Assembly (NCBI GenBank): GCA_000750105.3
Contig: JPHH03000037.1
Span: 248,001 to 312,000 of the forward strand
DNA length: 64,000 nt
Direction: 5' to 3'
Source of the DNA: Tolypocladium sp. Sup5 PDA-1
Lineage: Eukaryota > Ascomycota > Sordariomycetes > Hypocreales > Ophiocordycipitaceae
In this document: one piece after another, positions 20,973 through 33,728 of the stretch
How the letters are laid out: every line of letters starts with the position of its first letter
Numbering within the stretch: position 1 is the stretch's first letter
Position numbers and translations under genes: made by a program
Notes under the pieces: model-generated
The model's database searches: none
What the model was told of the DNA's origin: nothing
The model's input: only the letters and a program-made list of their open reading frames with translations

Positions 20973-22525
20973 ATGGCGGGACAAGGCGATCTGCAGGAGT
21001 TGCTGCGAATGTTGACTGCACGCAAGGTGTCCATGATGGCGGCCATGGGTCACGTCAAGGCACTCCAGTCGAAGAATCTCCGCAGGTATGTCACTTCACT
21101 TCAGCTCTGGGGCATCCGAACTGACGCCATGAGCGATAAAGTATCGACCAGATCGCAGAAGCACCCCTGGAAACAGTGGAATCCGCAATTAGCGATGCCA
21201 AGTTGGCAAAGAACTTCCACACCGCGTGCAAGAACCACGGAAAGAAGGCGACAAAGCGCGCCGCCGAGCAGTCGACGTTGCCCAGTGCAAAGAGGCCCAA
21301 GCTGGAGCCTCACAAACGCGACTTGGACTACAGTTCCATGACGGCCGATGAGCTCGAGGGCTCGCTGAGTTTGCCACTCGTGGAGGACGAAGAACTCATC
21401 AAGGGAACCGGGGTTGTGACAAACAGAGCGCCGCTGGTGCTTGCCTTTGCGGTCGAACTGCTTCGCTTTACGATGCCCGAGCAGCCGCCGAGCAGCCGGC
21501 TCAGTCTGGCGCAGGCGGTTGTGAGCGCCAACTCTAGGGCCAAGGCCGTGAGCTTGGGGATCGAGAAGGCGTCCGTCGGAGGGGAGGAGCATATTCCGGA
21601 AGGGCAGCCCAAAGTTCGCGTCTTGGGGCGAGATGTTCCGGTCCTCAAACGCGGTGGCTATGCGTGGTCTTCGGAATCTGCCAAGATTGGGGATTCGGCT
21701 CCTAGCACGGCGAGCACAGTACAGGCATCGCAGGAGAAGAAGACTTGGTCGGCGAGCCAGAAGCTGACGTCGAAGGCTTCTACGTTCATCGGCCACGCAG
21801 CAACACTATCGTCTCCGACCCAACGAGCCAGACTCATGAAGGAACTCATGACTGAAAAGCCCGAGCTGGAGACGGCCACGCACAACGCATGGGCTGTACG
21901 AGCGAGCTACGGAAACTCCCCGCTGGTACAAGAGGCGTCATTCGACGACGGCGAATCAGGCTGCGGCAAGTTTATGCTGGAGCTGATGCGAGAGGCTGAT
22001 GTGAGGAACGCCGTCGTCGTCTTGACGCGGTGGTACGGGGGCGTCATGCTGGGACCTGACCGCTGGCGCCTCATGCGAGAGTGCATAAACGACGCGCTCT
22101 CTTCGCAGCGGCGCATATCTACGCTCTCAGGCGAGGCCGTCTGGGCGCTCGACCCACTCGACACCAAGCCCGCGGCATCGACCGTGGGCATGGCGATCCA
22201 CCGCCCCGAGGGCGCGAGGAACTACCTGCTCCGGAGCTTTGGCACGGCGCACGACGACGGCGCGGGCGAGGGGAAGAAGACGGTGGCGGCGCTCAACGAC
22301 GAGAAGCAGGAGAACCTGGGGCGGCTCCTCGGGGCGCTGAGGCTCTTGTACGCGAGCTGGGCGGGCGTGCTCAGGAAGGATGAGCTGGATCGGCGGGCGT
22401 GGAGCTGGTACGTTGCTGTCCGGCCGGATGTGGAGGCTGGGCCGTCGGGCTGGGGGGCCAAGGGGACGTTGAGGCTGGACAAGATTTTGGACTTGCGGCG
22501 AAAGGAGCCGTCTGCGGACGGATAG
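20973..22525 (+). CDS. IMPACT-domain protein (YIH1/IMPACT/YigZ superfamily)
   Basis: Exons 20973-21085 and 21142-22525, joined in phase 2, give 498 aa. The N-terminal 40 residues are helical; the middle carries a basic patch (KKATKRAAEQ, KRPKLEPHKR). Residues about 280-350 are the IMPACT core: NAWAVRASYG, FDDGESGCGKFMLELM, VVVLTRWYGGVMLGPDRWRLM, with the family's WYGG-x-LG motif. Yeast Yih1 carries an RWD domain before this core and blocks Gcn1-Gcn2 signalling. I see no RWD domain here, so this is a different architecture with a long unassigned N-terminus and a C-terminal extension of about 130 residues. A link to Gcn2 is therefore not claimed. The intron is 56 bp with a GTATGT donor. Confidence 0.85.
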
Positions 22526-23271
22526 GAGGATGCAAGGACTGATGCAGTCTGCAGTTTCTATTTGATATCTTGCGTTGCGTGTCGGTCGACCTTGACCGTG
22601 GGAGGTCGCAAGGCGGTACATGTGTCGATATTGGCACGCTCAAGCCACATGGGAGGTGGAATGATTCTATATTTCAAGTCAGTCATCATGTGAGGGAAGT
22701 CGAGTTCTCAATTGGCACGGTAGGAGAAAAGAAGTCGTGCAGAGTTGAGATGCTGTTCGCAGATGGTGCGTGGCCGAGCTTATCGATATGCCCCGCTGAG
22801 ACACAGCCTGGAAACGCGCGATTGGGCTGCCAGGCAAGTAAACACAACAAGGGAGAGAGTCAAGTCAACACAAGTTGGCAACCCTGCATCAACAACCCCC
22901 TCGGTGCTGCGACGTTGCACAAAAGACGACGAGCAGGAGAACAGCAGTTCCGAACCGTCCGTCGCGGATTCTTACTAACCAGCAGCCCTGTCATTGAACC
23001 TCGTCGCCGGCCGCTCTTTGTTCTTGCACGGCGCGTCTTCCCTATCGCGAGCCGTTGACCCCTCGCCGGGGCGACCAGCTGCCTGCCAGCCAGCCAGCGA
23101 GTTTATTTTATTCTGCATCACCCCCCGCACACCGACTGACGACGACCGCCGACCGATTGTTGTCGACCACGAGCACGGCCGTGACGACGGTTATTCGAGC
23201 GACTCCAGTCCAGCCCCTGCCGCTCGCTACCTCGTGTATCCGAACCTTCGACAGTCTCGACAGCCTCGACC
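22526..23271. promoter_or_regulatory. Intergenic: CDK1 promoter and leader
   Basis: A 746-bp region between tandem plus-strand genes. The last 250 bp are rich in pyrimidines and CGAC-type words, like a leader. No TATA box or other gene is evident. Confidence 0.5.
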
Positions 23272-24435
23272 ATGGAGAACTACCAGAAGCTGGAGAAGGT
23301 GGGCGAGGGTGAGTTCTCGGCCGCCGCAAGCTCCCGCTGGGCTCGCTGCCCCCGTGCAGCCACCAGTCTCTCCCATCCGTGCTTGCGGTCGCTTGACTGA
23401 CGCGTTCTTCCATCCGATCAGGCACCTACGGTGTCGTCTACAAGGCCCGAGACCTCGCAAACAGCGGGCGCATTGTAGCCCTCAAGAAGATCCGCCTCGA
23501 GGCTGAAGACGAAGGCGTCCCCAGCACCGCCATCCGCGAGATATCTCTCCTCAAGGAGATGAAGGACCCCAACATTGTACGGCTGCTCAACATTGTGCAT
23601 GCCGACGGCCACAAGCTCTACCTCGTCTTCGAGTTCCTCGACTTGGACCTGAAGAAGTACATGGAGGCACTCCCGGTCAGCGACGGCGGTCGCGGCAAAG
23701 CCCTGCCCGAGGGCTCCTCGCCGCAATTGGTGCACCTGGGGCTCAGCGATACCGTCATCCAGAAGTTCATGATGCAGCTGTGCGAGGGCATCAAATACTG
23801 CCACTCGCACCGGGTCCTGCACCGCGACCTGAAGCCGCAGAACTTGCTGATCGACAAGGACGGCAACCTGAAGCTGGCCGACTTCGGACTTGCGCGTGCG
23901 TTTGGTGTGCCGCTCCGGACCTACACCCACGAGGTAGTGACTCTGTGGTACCGAGCGCCGGAGATTCTGCTGGGCGGCCGACAGTACTCGACGGGCGTGG
24001 ACATGTGGTCCGTGGGATGCATCTTTGCCGAGATGTGCACGCGGAAACCGCTCTTCCCCGGCGACTCGGAGATTGATGAGATTTTCAAAATCTTCCGGTG
24101 CGTATCCGGGTTTCGTGCTCGTTCCGCCCCAACTTTGGCGAGCTGCGGCTGACTATTCTGTGCCCAGCGCTCTTGGAACCCCGTCGGAAGACGTGTGGCC
24201 CGGTGTGACGTCGTATCCCGACTTCAAGTCCTCGTTTCCTAAGTGGCAGAGGGATTACAACAAGGCTCTTTGCCAGAACCTGGATGAAAAGGGCCTCGAC
24301 ATGCTCGAGATGATGCTCGTCTACGACCCGGCCGGCCGGATGTCGGCCAAGCAGGCGTGCAACCACCCCTATTTCGAGGATTACCTCGCGCAGCAGCAGG
24401 CAGCCGTTGGTCGCTTGAATGGCTATTACCACTAG
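23272..24435 (+). CDS. cdc2: Cyclin-dependent kinase 1 (Cdc2/Cdc28 type), master cell-cycle kinase
   Basis: Exons 23272-23308, 23422-24097 and 24168-24435 give 326 aa. The ATG in GACCATGG starts MENYQKLEKVGEGTYGVVYK, with the inhibitory Thr/Tyr pair in the glycine loop. The cyclin-binding helix is an exact PSTAIRE (in EGVPSTAIREISLL). The catalytic loop is HRDLKPQNLL, the magnesium motif DFG, and the T-loop reads TYTHEVVTLWYRAPE with the activating Thr. The insert after MEALPV (GGRGKALPEGSS) matches the one I recall in filamentous-ascomycete Cdc2 homologues such as NimX. All kinase residues are intact. The first intron splits the glycine loop and is 113 bp; the second is 70 bp. The Pcl-type cyclin further right pairs with Pho85-type kinases in yeast, so it need not partner this enzyme. 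Confidence 0.96.
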
Positions 24436-27400
24436 GGGGGGATGCCACACGCATACTACATGTGATACTGACCTTGGCACACTGCGACGCGTTGGAGGGC
24501 TGCGATGGTACCTTTATCCTCGGGGCTTTCAGGATACTGCAAGGCGGTGCGGATATCGATCACGACACGACGCCATGTCAACATGCCTACGAAGACCACA
24601 GCTACGTCGACGGATTATGTTGAACGTCGGGGGAGAGATTTGGATGAATGATGAGATTTGGTGTGTTGGTTCACACCCTGATTGCTGTCTGTCACGACCG
24701 ACATGTGCGGCATGCAACCTTCAGAAGCGTTGGGCTGTGGGAGATGTGTGAAAGGCTGAAGAGCCAACACGAACGGCCTTGTTCAAGGAGTGCAGGAGGC
24801 GTGCTTCCTTGAGAGGCAGACTTTCTTTTGTTCTATCATGTACGGAGTAGACGAGGCATACTGTCTGGATTCGGGAGGGTACGGTAATAGAGGTTACGGC
24901 ACACATGGCTTGCACACGTCGCCGTGTGATGTTTTCACTTGTTGGACTCGACGACGACTATCTAGCCACCAACCCTCGTTGTTGTGACTGAGCCAGGTGA
25001 GAGGGAGCTGGAGGCCTGCAAGGCAGAGATGCGTCTGTCTGACAGACTACATCGTCTACATGTACCCATCCATCACGACACATAGGCGCCTGGCCTCTGG
25101 AATTTCACCAGTACGGTTCTGCAGCCCACGGCCGCGTTTCAGGTCAACAGCAGCATGTCAAAATAGAACATTCGATTCCACAACCCGCAGCAGGTGAACC
25201 GTCCTGGACGTGAAGCGCCGGCCATGATTGGCCTGCCAAGCGCAGCTGGTTGGGCCTGACGCGCCGGGAGCCAGCTATTTTCAGTGCCTGCTGGACGGAA
25301 GCGTGAGAGTGCATGCATGGAAGGACGAGGGTGCTTTATGAAACGCGGCGCTTGAGTGCCCGGTTAAGCGCCGGGCTGGGGCGGCCGATTGACGGAGGGA
25401 GCGGGTTTCGATTCGGCTGGGGGCTAGGCAGTTGTTGGCGATTACATGAGACTTGCAGAGAGGGCAGAGCGGTTTCATTTGGATGAGGTGAGGATGAGAG
25501 GATGTTGCCGGTGGTGCTATCTTGGGTGAAGGACTATCCGGATGGTTGGCGCTGGTGGCAGTCGTGTTGGAGCTCGGGCGCACGAACTGCAGTTACGCGC
25601 CGCAGCGACAGCGAGAATAGACTCTCGTTCTCACACTTGCACCCGTACGACATGTTTATAGGTATCGAACGCACGATTCTCATCTCGTTTGAAGTTGAAG
25701 TTGACGGTGCTACTTCGTACTCGGCCGCACATGTTCGGACGTCCTGTCTCGGCGGTGCCCGGGCCATCACCCACCCGCGCACCGGCCACCACAGCCAGAT
25801 GCCCGGCAGAGCGGCTGCCTGGATGGTTCCGGGACCCCCGTCGCTTTCCGATCCGGGCAGGTCGGCGTTTTTGCTTTTGTGTTGGGCGTCTGATGATCGC
25901 CGGCCTAGGACCCCGAAAGGTTCATTCCCATTCAGCTGGGCTGGCCCTTTTTAGTGTGGGCAGCACTATTGCCTTATAATGCGGGAGTTGGTCGGAGCGA
26001 TTGGATGGGGCACGGAAGATGGCGCTGCGCACTGACCGGAGCCCAGACTCGTCGCTGCGCGAGGGTATTTGAGATGCGGAACGGTAGAGCGTAGAGGCAA
26101 GGGAGGGAAATTCGAGAGGCGTACTTCCTGCCTGATGCTTCGGTAATTACAGTACTTCGTGCCTTGCAGTACTGTAGTAGCTCGGCAGGCACACGGGAGC
26201 GGGAGCAGAAGCGGGGAGAGAGTGCGTGCACGAGACCAGCAGCACTTGGCAGATATCCAGCCCCAGTGACCCGCAGCAGCTCATCACCTGGTGGTGGCCA
26301 GACCCGAGCCATCCCTGCTGATCAGTTGATTTGGCCATTGCGGCACGATCTTCCGGGGAGGCCTGCTTGGCCTGGTGCCGTACTCGTACGAGTACGTATC
26401 AGGGCCGTGAGTCTGCGGCGGCGTCGTGCGAGTCCCGTCCACCACCCGACAGTGACATCACATCAGCAACTCAAATTATTCTCATCAGCTTCACATGCAA
26501 AACGCGACACTGACTCTCCGGGGCTGTGCAGCCAACAAAAATCCTATCCTTGATTAAGAAACCTCGTGCGCGCGTGGGTGAGTGGCCTGCTGCGTGTCTC
26601 TGCCGAGCCACACTCGGGGTGGCCGCCTCAGCCACACCTGGGCAGCAGTGGCTTGAGTGGCTTGACTGCTGCACGTTGCCGGCTGTGATCAACGGGGCCC
26701 GTGGCGCGGGATGTGGTTCGTGCGCGTGGTTTCAGGCCCAGGGGGCCAATCAGCGGGGGGTTCCCGCGGAAATCGGGGGGAGCTAACGAGGTGGATGGGG
26801 AGATCGAGGGGGCCAAGGTGTGGCTGTTGATCCATTGTTCAAGACAGAAGAGAGAAGAGAAGAGGGTTGTTCGCAAGCTGTGAGGCGGTGATGTCGTCTT
26901 GGGCGGAGTTGGCAGTGGTAAAACAACGTAGAATGTGCCTGGGGGAAATGCAAGTGACTGGCGGTTGGAGTCTGCTCCCTGCGGCGGATTCAAGTAAATG
27001 AGCTGGCCCAGGCCATCTGCAACTACTTGTATACATCTGATCTTCCCTCCCGTGGGTGTGGGGATGGGATGAACTATGTAAGGTAACCTAGCCTCCCTTC
27101 ACAACGGGGGACCGATAGTTATCACACGCGTGGTTCATCACGCTTGGCTCAGGCCATTCTTCAGCAGCGTGCAAAGGGAGGAGATGGTTCACGAGCCGGC
27201 TCATGATCCAAGTGTCCAAGTCAGTCCTCGGTTGCCGTGCAGCGACTGCCACATTCATCAGACGCTGAGCATCATATGTCTAAGCTGTGAGACGTGCGAC
27301 GGAGTGCGCGAGGTGGGATGCAACTGCACCACGGCCGCAGATGGTGGTGGAGCGCGATGGATTTAAAAAAAGAGCTGTGGTGCTGTCAGATGCAAAAGGC

Positions 27401-28900
27401 ATGTGTCTTGCGGGCCTACTTGCCATGTGAACGGCCGTGCCACATACCAACGACGGGCGGGCTGTCCAGGATAGGATGGTGGTCAATTTGGGCGTGCCCA
27501 GTGCCCACCCCCTCGGAACAGGTGGTGGTTGAAGGAGAGGAAGAAAGAGGGCGGGGGACTGAGACACTTATGGAGATGAGTTACAGACCATGTGTCGTGG
27601 ATCTTTAACTAGCATCGGCCGAGTATCAAAAGGCTAGGGATGGCGGCATCTCGGCGAAGACGTTGGTCGGGGCTGCCTAACACGAGCAGCAACGTCGTAG
27701 CCCTGCTAGTCGTCCTGCGGCCGAGCTGAAGCGAGCATCCAGCGCTGACGAGGAGACAACTGGAAACGCATTCCTGAGCTGGAAATACGGGCAGAGCCTC
27801 CGGGATGGTCGCCACGTTGATCCTGATTCCTGCCGCAGGAGGGTCGGTCTCGCAAGTATTTCGCCGCAAGCAGAAAAGCACGGAAACGTAGCTGCCGTCC
27901 ATGGCGTCTGCTGCACGTTTCGTGAGGGCCCAAACAGGGCCGAACAGGTAGGGCATCGTGCTGGCGGCGATGAGTTGTTTGCCAGCGTCCCCTGCATCGG
28001 ACGAGCCATGCGAGGTTGACGATGAGTGGCTCGCACGAGCCTGGCTGCAAACGTGGTGTCAACAAAGCCCAACCCATCCAGGGGTTCGCTGATCGGCTAC
28101 TGCAAAACAGCAAAGCAAACCGTAGTGAAGGAACGGATACGGGGTACGAAACGAAGTACATACATCCCATACAACGCCGTGGTATTACGAGCACGTCAAA
28201 GTCCCCTGCGTCAAACAAGCAACAAAAGAGACACGTACATGATGAAAACAATCACGAACCGTCCTGGCCCATGCAACAACAAACGCTCGTAGCAACAATG
28301 ATGATGATGATAATAATAATAGCATCACCAGCACTCCATCCGCGGCACAGCCTCGCCCCCGAGGCGGCCTGTACCTACCTACCCGCCCGTCCAAACAGCA
28401 GCCCATTACGCCAGATGCACCTAGACTGGACAGCAACGGGCAGCGAAAAGCCGGGGGTCGTTTCAAGGCAACCGACGGGCGGCCCATGTTTCACGATGAG
28501 TTCGCGCCGGGCCAATGACACGGCGGCCCGGCGCCAGGCGACGGGGCGCCCACGGCCAGTCAGCGTGCTCGGCAGCGCCCGGCGACTCGCTGGCACCACT
28601 GGAAAACGTGTTTCGGGCCCTCTGGGATGGGAGACATCAGGCCGAGGCGGTTGCGGCACGTTGGTTGGTCGAGGATGGATGGGGGCGAGGGCGGCGGAAG
28701 GGGAATCCATCGTCGGCCGGGGACGCGCACTCACAGGCGCTGGACCAGTCGATTGATTGATGATGGATGATTCGATGCCGTAGTCCGTACATGCGTATGC
28801 GCATATTTGCAGCCTGGACTCGGCGTGAGGGCTTGCGCTCCTCAATTGCCATATAACCGCCCTCCCCGTCAGACACATCCATCCGGTATTAGTCGTTCGC
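24436..28900. other. 4.5 kb gene-poor intergenic stretch downstream of CDK1
   Basis: No frame gives a recognisable or composition-plausible protein. One TACGGAGTA word is at 24841-24849, a GTAC-rich patch (GTACTCGTACGAGTACGTA) at about 26380-26398, and a GAT/AAT trinucleotide run near 28300-28322. No transposon ends or long repeats were recognised. Confidence 0.5.
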
Positions 28901-31248
28901 TAGAACAACCCTTCGTGCCGTTTGACTGAGGAATTCCAGCGGGGCAGTATTGGCAAGGGAGGCTTTATTACCGTCAAATCTTCTCTTTTTGTCCCGTGTG
29001 TGTTTCCTGTTTTTTTGCCTTTTCCCGACTAGACTGGGCTTCTGCTCCCCGCCACGAGGATCGACAGCGGAACTTTGCATACCACTGCGAGGTGCGAAAC
29101 GGATCCCCGACTCTCGCCTCCTACGATCGATAGCCTATTTTTGCTTGTTCACGCACGCACGCCCCCCTTTTCCCTTGTTTGCCGGTGTGCTTTGCTGGGC
29201 AGGACCCGTCTTTTGTTCGGAAGCCGTCTCCCTTTCTATTCGCTGTTCAATTCCAATCCGCCAACCCCTCGCCTCATTCACGCTGTCCTGTTCAGTGCCA
29301 CGCTCTGATAGTCGACGGCTACGGACTACTGACTGCACCTGGACCAACCTCCCCCTTCCTGCCCGCTCGAGTTATTGGCGAGAAGAGAGCTTTGACAGCC
29401 TTCTATATAACTCTTGCTTCGCCATTCCGTTTTCTCGGCCTCGGAACACATCCAGCCACCACCGGACAAGAAAGAGGTTCCTTGATTTCTCGGCAACGCC
29501 CCTGAGAGGAAAGCGCGCACTCACTCACTCGCTCGCTCCTTTTCGCCAGAGTCGTATTCCATCCTCCGAACTTGCAACCCAGCAGCGGCACCCCCGACCC
29601 AGCGTCCGTCATTTATCGCCTCGGACGGACTCGAGCAAATCCTACCTGCTCGCTCAGCCCCCCCGCGCGCGCTCTCGTCGTCGCATCGTGTCGTGTCGAA
29701 GGAACCAAAGAAGAGGGCCACGCCAGTATCGACGACGCCACGGACGGCACCTGACGCTTATCTCGCTTCGGCTTCGCTTGTTTCTCTTCGCGGGTTGCGC
29801 ACGCAACAAAGGTCGGGCATTACGTTGTAGCCCAACGCACGCCGGCAACTCACATCTTTCCGCAGGATTGGAAGTTCCCGCTCGCTTGACGGACGGTGCC
29901 ACACCAGCAGCGCGACAAGCTCTTGGCGGAGCAACGACGAGGCACCTCCAGACGCATCGGCAACCCGCAACCGCCTCGTATAACGGCACAAAGCAATCGT
30001 TCCCACCTTGCTTTCCCCTCTTGGGCTTTTTTCTTTCTTTGACTTTTTTTTTTGATTGAAAACGGAAATAGACGCTCGATTTCCGTCAACTGCAAAGGAC
30101 GCAAAATCCGACAATCTAATCGCCAGGCTTTCTTCTGCTCCTCTGCAGCATCAGTCACCTGACGCGGCCTTCGTGGTTTACTCGGCACTGCAACGCAACG
30201 CTCGCCTCCTTGTCGCCAAAAAAAGCCACTGCGGTACCGTCGGAGCCACCAGTGGACTCGCCCCAGCCACATCCGCGAATCCAGGTCCAGCTCGAGGCCA
30301 CATTTACGGAACTTGTCGAGGACACGAAGGACACATTCGCGGCCTCTTTGCCACCGTCATTCAATCCCACGTCCCATCGCATTCCCGACATCGCATCACT
30401 GCATCGTCACCACAGTCGGACCCTACCGCACCGCACCGCACCGCAGCAGCGCATCCTCCAGCGCCCACCGGCACTCGGACCCGCCGCATCGCTCGCCCGC
30501 GCCCAACGACCCGACGCCATCTGTCCCCCCCTGCTGACAGATCCCCCCTCCAACTCTAAATCCAACTGGCCCAGCGGCCCTCCGCCTCGGCCCCCCTGTT
30601 GGATCCAACCCCTGTCGACCTGGCCGCTAGCATCTCAGCGACCCTCCCCACCGGTCCCCAACCCGCCTGAACGGTACCTGCGCCCCCTCGCTCCGGCCGT
30701 ACCGCCGCCACCGCCCTAGGCTGTCTTGGGTACCGCCTCCTTTGGCCGCTGCGCGTACTTCGTACCGCCCGTCCAGCCGTTTGCCTCCCCTCCACTCCCA
30801 CTGCCCCTTTTGGACGTCTCCTGTCTCCTGCACCCTTCCTCCCTGCAGCAGCCGCAGGCAGGCACCCCCGCTGGCAGTCAGCGCTCCCAGGCCCCTGTGG
30901 CTCCTGTGGACTCAGCCTCGTGCCCCCAACGTCACCCACTGACGAAAGCCCACGGGCCTCGTAGCTGGTCACTTGTCCCGGAAAGAGGCCACATGAGCCT
31001 GGCCCTCCGCCATCCCATTGTCTGACATATCAATCAGGCTTCATCCTCCCTTTTCCTTTTTCCCCATCCCCAATCTCCGTCCCGGCCCCGAGGCCAAATC
31101 GTATAATACGTCGCCGGCCCTTTCACTCGTGCCGCCGTTGCGATCGCACCCGTCCCTCCCGTCTCCCCACCATCGCCACCCGCGCCTCACTTACACGGGT
31201 CGCCTCACTCCTCCTCACTCACCCACTCGCACATCGCCGCCGCCCAAC
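28901..31248 (+). promoter_or_regulatory. Long pyrimidine-rich region, probable leader/promoter of the Pcl-type cyclin gene
   Basis: Over about 2.3 kb the plus strand is dominated by C and T, with CTC, CCCC and TTTTC runs, up to the cyclin ATG at 31249. Several frames stay open for more than 100 codons here, but their products are Ser/Pro/Arg-rich with no motif, as expected from composition. I read this as an unusually long transcribed leader carrying upstream ATGs; no transcript evidence is available. One TACGGACTA word is at 29320-29328. Confidence 0.45.
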
Positions 31249-32361
31249 ATGGCATCGCGGCACCTCGCCATGGACGAGCTCAACAAGGCCGCCCTTGAGC
31301 AGTTCGTCTACCAGCCCGTCAGCCGCGACATGATCGCATTCCTGGCCGACGCCGCGAACAACGTCATTACCTGCGACTCGACGCTCACGCCACCGACGGC
31401 TTCGAAGCAGCAGGACCTCCCTCCCACCCCGCCGAGGAGCCCCTCGCCGCCAACTGTCCGCGCCGTCGACGACAGCCTGCCCACCCTCGAGGAGTTCATC
31501 ACCCAGCTCGTCGTCTCCTCCAACGTCCAGGTCCCGACGCTCATGTCGACGCTCGTCTACCTGACTCGCCTCAAGTCCAAGCTGCAGCCCATGGCCCGCG
31601 GCCTGCGCTGCACCACCCACCGCATCTTCCTGGCCTCGCTCATCCTGGCAGCCAAGTACCTCAACGACAGCTCGCCCAAGAACAAGCACTGGGCAAACTA
31701 CACGCACATCAACACCGACTTGTACAGCTTCGGCTTCAACCGCACCGAGGTCAACCTGATGGAGAAGCAGCTGCTCTTCCTCCTCGAGTGGGAGCTGCGC
31801 ATCACGGAGCAGGACCTGTACCGGGAGCTGGACTCCTTCCTGGACCCGCTCCGAGCCCGGATTGCCGAGCGTCACGCCCGCAAGATGCGACAGAGGGAGG
31901 AGAAGAGGATACAGCAGGAGATCTACGCTGCTGCGACCCGTTATCCCAGCCCCGTCTCGTCCAGGGGCAGCTCTCGCACTCGCAACGCCAGCCCCGAGCA
32001 CCTGCGCGCCGCCAGCGGTGGCTCCATCACCCCTCCCGGGCTCACCTACAGCAGCTCGGCTAGCTCATATGCCTCGTCCATCGCGTCCAGCCGACAGCAG
32101 TCCCGCTCCACCACTCCCCTCGAGTCCGATCCCGAGCCATACTCGTACGATGCGCAACAGGGCAGCCTGTACGACTCTCCCGTCGAGATCGTCATTGACA
32201 CGGACATGCCCAAGGCGGCGCCTGCACCGGCGAGCGCACGGATGCTGCCGTATGAGATCTCGGTCGAGCAATATCACCAGCTCCACGAAGGCGCAGCAAA
32301 GAAGCGTCACAAACGGGGCATGTGGGGGCGGCTCCTTGGCGGCGCTGTGACAGTCCGATAA
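31249..32361 (+). CDS. Pho80/Pcl-type cyclin
   Basis: A single-exon gene of 370 aa starting at the ATG in CCAACATGGC (MASRHLAMDEL). Residues about 75-190 form a cyclin box of the Pho80/Pcl class: LEEFITQLVVSSNVQVPTLM, YLTRLKSKLQP, then HRIFLASLILAAKYLND, WANYTHI and MEKQLLFLLEWELRI. After the box the protein becomes basic and coiled (RHARKMRQREEKR), then Ser/Pro-rich with many SP/TP sites and an acidic stretch before a basic C-terminus. In yeast such cyclins activate Pho85 in G1 entry, polarity or phosphate signalling; the exact branch here is unresolved, with Pcl1/Pcl2 a better length match than Pho80. SP/TP-rich tails suit CDK-dependent turnover. The upstream region is exceptionally long. 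Confidence 0.88.
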   Translation: MASRHLAMDELNKAALEQFVYQPVSRDMIAFLADAANNVITCDSTLTPPTASKQQDLPPTPPRSPSPPTVRAVDDSLPTLEEFITQLVVSSNVQVPTLMSTLVYLTRLKSKLQPMARGLRCTTHRIFLASLILAAKYLNDSSPKNKHWANYTHINTDLYSFGFNRTEVNLMEKQLLFLLEWELRITEQDLYRELDSFLDPLRARIAERHARKMRQREEKRIQQEIYAAATRYPSPVSSRGSSRTRNASPEHLRAASGGSITPPGLTYSSSASSYASSIASSRQQSRSTTPLESDPEPYSYDAQQGSLYDSPVEIVIDTDMPKAAPAPASARMLPYEISVEQYHQLHEGAAKKRHKRGMWGRLLGGAVTVR

Positions 32362-33728
32362 TAGCTGCAGCAACACCATCATCATGCCAGGCGTTTTGCG
32401 GATATTCGTTGTGTTTTATTCAAGACATGCATCAGAGAGAAAAGCATGGCGTTGCGGCGGCATTTGAGAGCGACTCGCCTTCCCCTGGATGGGACGGCGG
32501 TCGCGGCATCTATACAACTCATCTCCTTTCATCTTTGGCACAATACTGCCACTGCCCCTAATTGTCCGACACAGGCGTTACAGAGTTATTGCGTGTACGG
32601 GCAAATCGCTGCCATACAGGAGTCATGGTTTCCCTATTTTCTTTGCGTCTTCCTTTTTCGGCTCCTCTTGGGTTAGGCAGGAGTCAGAGTTGGAAATACC
32701 TTGGACGGCGAGCCATGGAGAGTAGGAGTTTGGGGCTCACGGGGGGGCATGTCACTGCCACGGTGGGATCATGGGTTTACTTTTTCGGACTGGAGTTTAT
32801 ACAGTAGATGGGCCTTTCCTGCAGGGAGGTGAATACACGGAGCCTTGGATGGCTCGCATGAAATGCAATGACTGGTGCCTACCGCCTTGTGAGAGTCAGC
32901 CTCGTGACGAATCGTGACAGTGAATGGAGTGTAGGCCGTTCGATGACTGTTTTAGACACAAAAAGGGCATGTGTCATGGTGGACCGCCAGCTGGGCAGCT
33001 TCATGCACGAATGCTGACCGGAAACGTGGTCCTGCGGAGGCGCAGCCTCAAAATTACCTCTGGGGCCATCACGTTGGGGGTGTGGTGTGCCACTGGCACA
33101 ACAACATGCTTTCTTTGTGCCTTGTCACCTTTACCTTACACTGCTTCCATCGCAGCCGTTGGGAAAGTCACGTCGAGAACGCCCTACATGATGGCCACCG
33201 GCCTGGCTGAACCCGGACACTCGTGTGCTTGTTTGCACGCATTGTTCTAGGCGGCGCCGGATGCGTCTCGCCCAGCTCTCGGCGGTGAAGCGTGCAGCAA
33301 TAGGTATTTGCTTTCATTGTTGGGTGCTGAATTGGGAAACGGTGACACGATGCATGCCGGCGTGCATGGGCCGCCGGTGTCGTGACTTTAGCAGTGGGTG
33401 CCGTGTTTCCAAATTTGGCAGGGCAAGGTGCCCGTGTAAACCGGGGGGTGGCGGCGACCTGAGCCCTGCGGGCGCGATAGGTGTTTACGTGGTTGCACAA
33501 CGGGTGAGGCAAGAGACGGCATAAGGTGAGGTGAGATGTGTATTAAGTCTGTGGCTCATGGCTTCGTATCGCTATACTACTGAAGAAAGAAGAGGGAAAA
33601 TAAAGGAAAAACAAAGGAAAAACGCCTAGCTGTTACGCGTACGGATACTGTGACTGGCGACGATGATGACGGTGACGACGCCTGCTCCCGTATACAAACT
33701 GCCAACCACCTGACGGGACTAATTAACT
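32362..33728. other. Intergenic between convergent cyclin and copper ATPase genes
   Basis: 1.37 kb of 3' flanks. No plausible gene was found; short open frames lack motifs. Confidence 0.55.

Noticed and set aside
14348..24435. A secondary-metabolite or metabolic gene cluster around the PhzF-like and OMS1-like genes
   Set aside because: Neighbours are NOT1, CDK1 and other housekeeping genes on both strands; no synthase, P450 or transporter accompanies them.
25395..25430. B-box-like GGTTTCGATTCGG suggesting a tRNA or SINE
   Set aside because: The match to GGTTCGANNCC is imperfect and no A box or cloverleaf can be placed around it.
28950..30059. 369-codon plus-strand open frame upstream of the cyclin
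   Set aside because: It begins at a non-ATG codon in CT-rich sequence and encodes Ser/Arg/Pro/Leu-rich protein without motifs; better explained as part of a leader or promoter.
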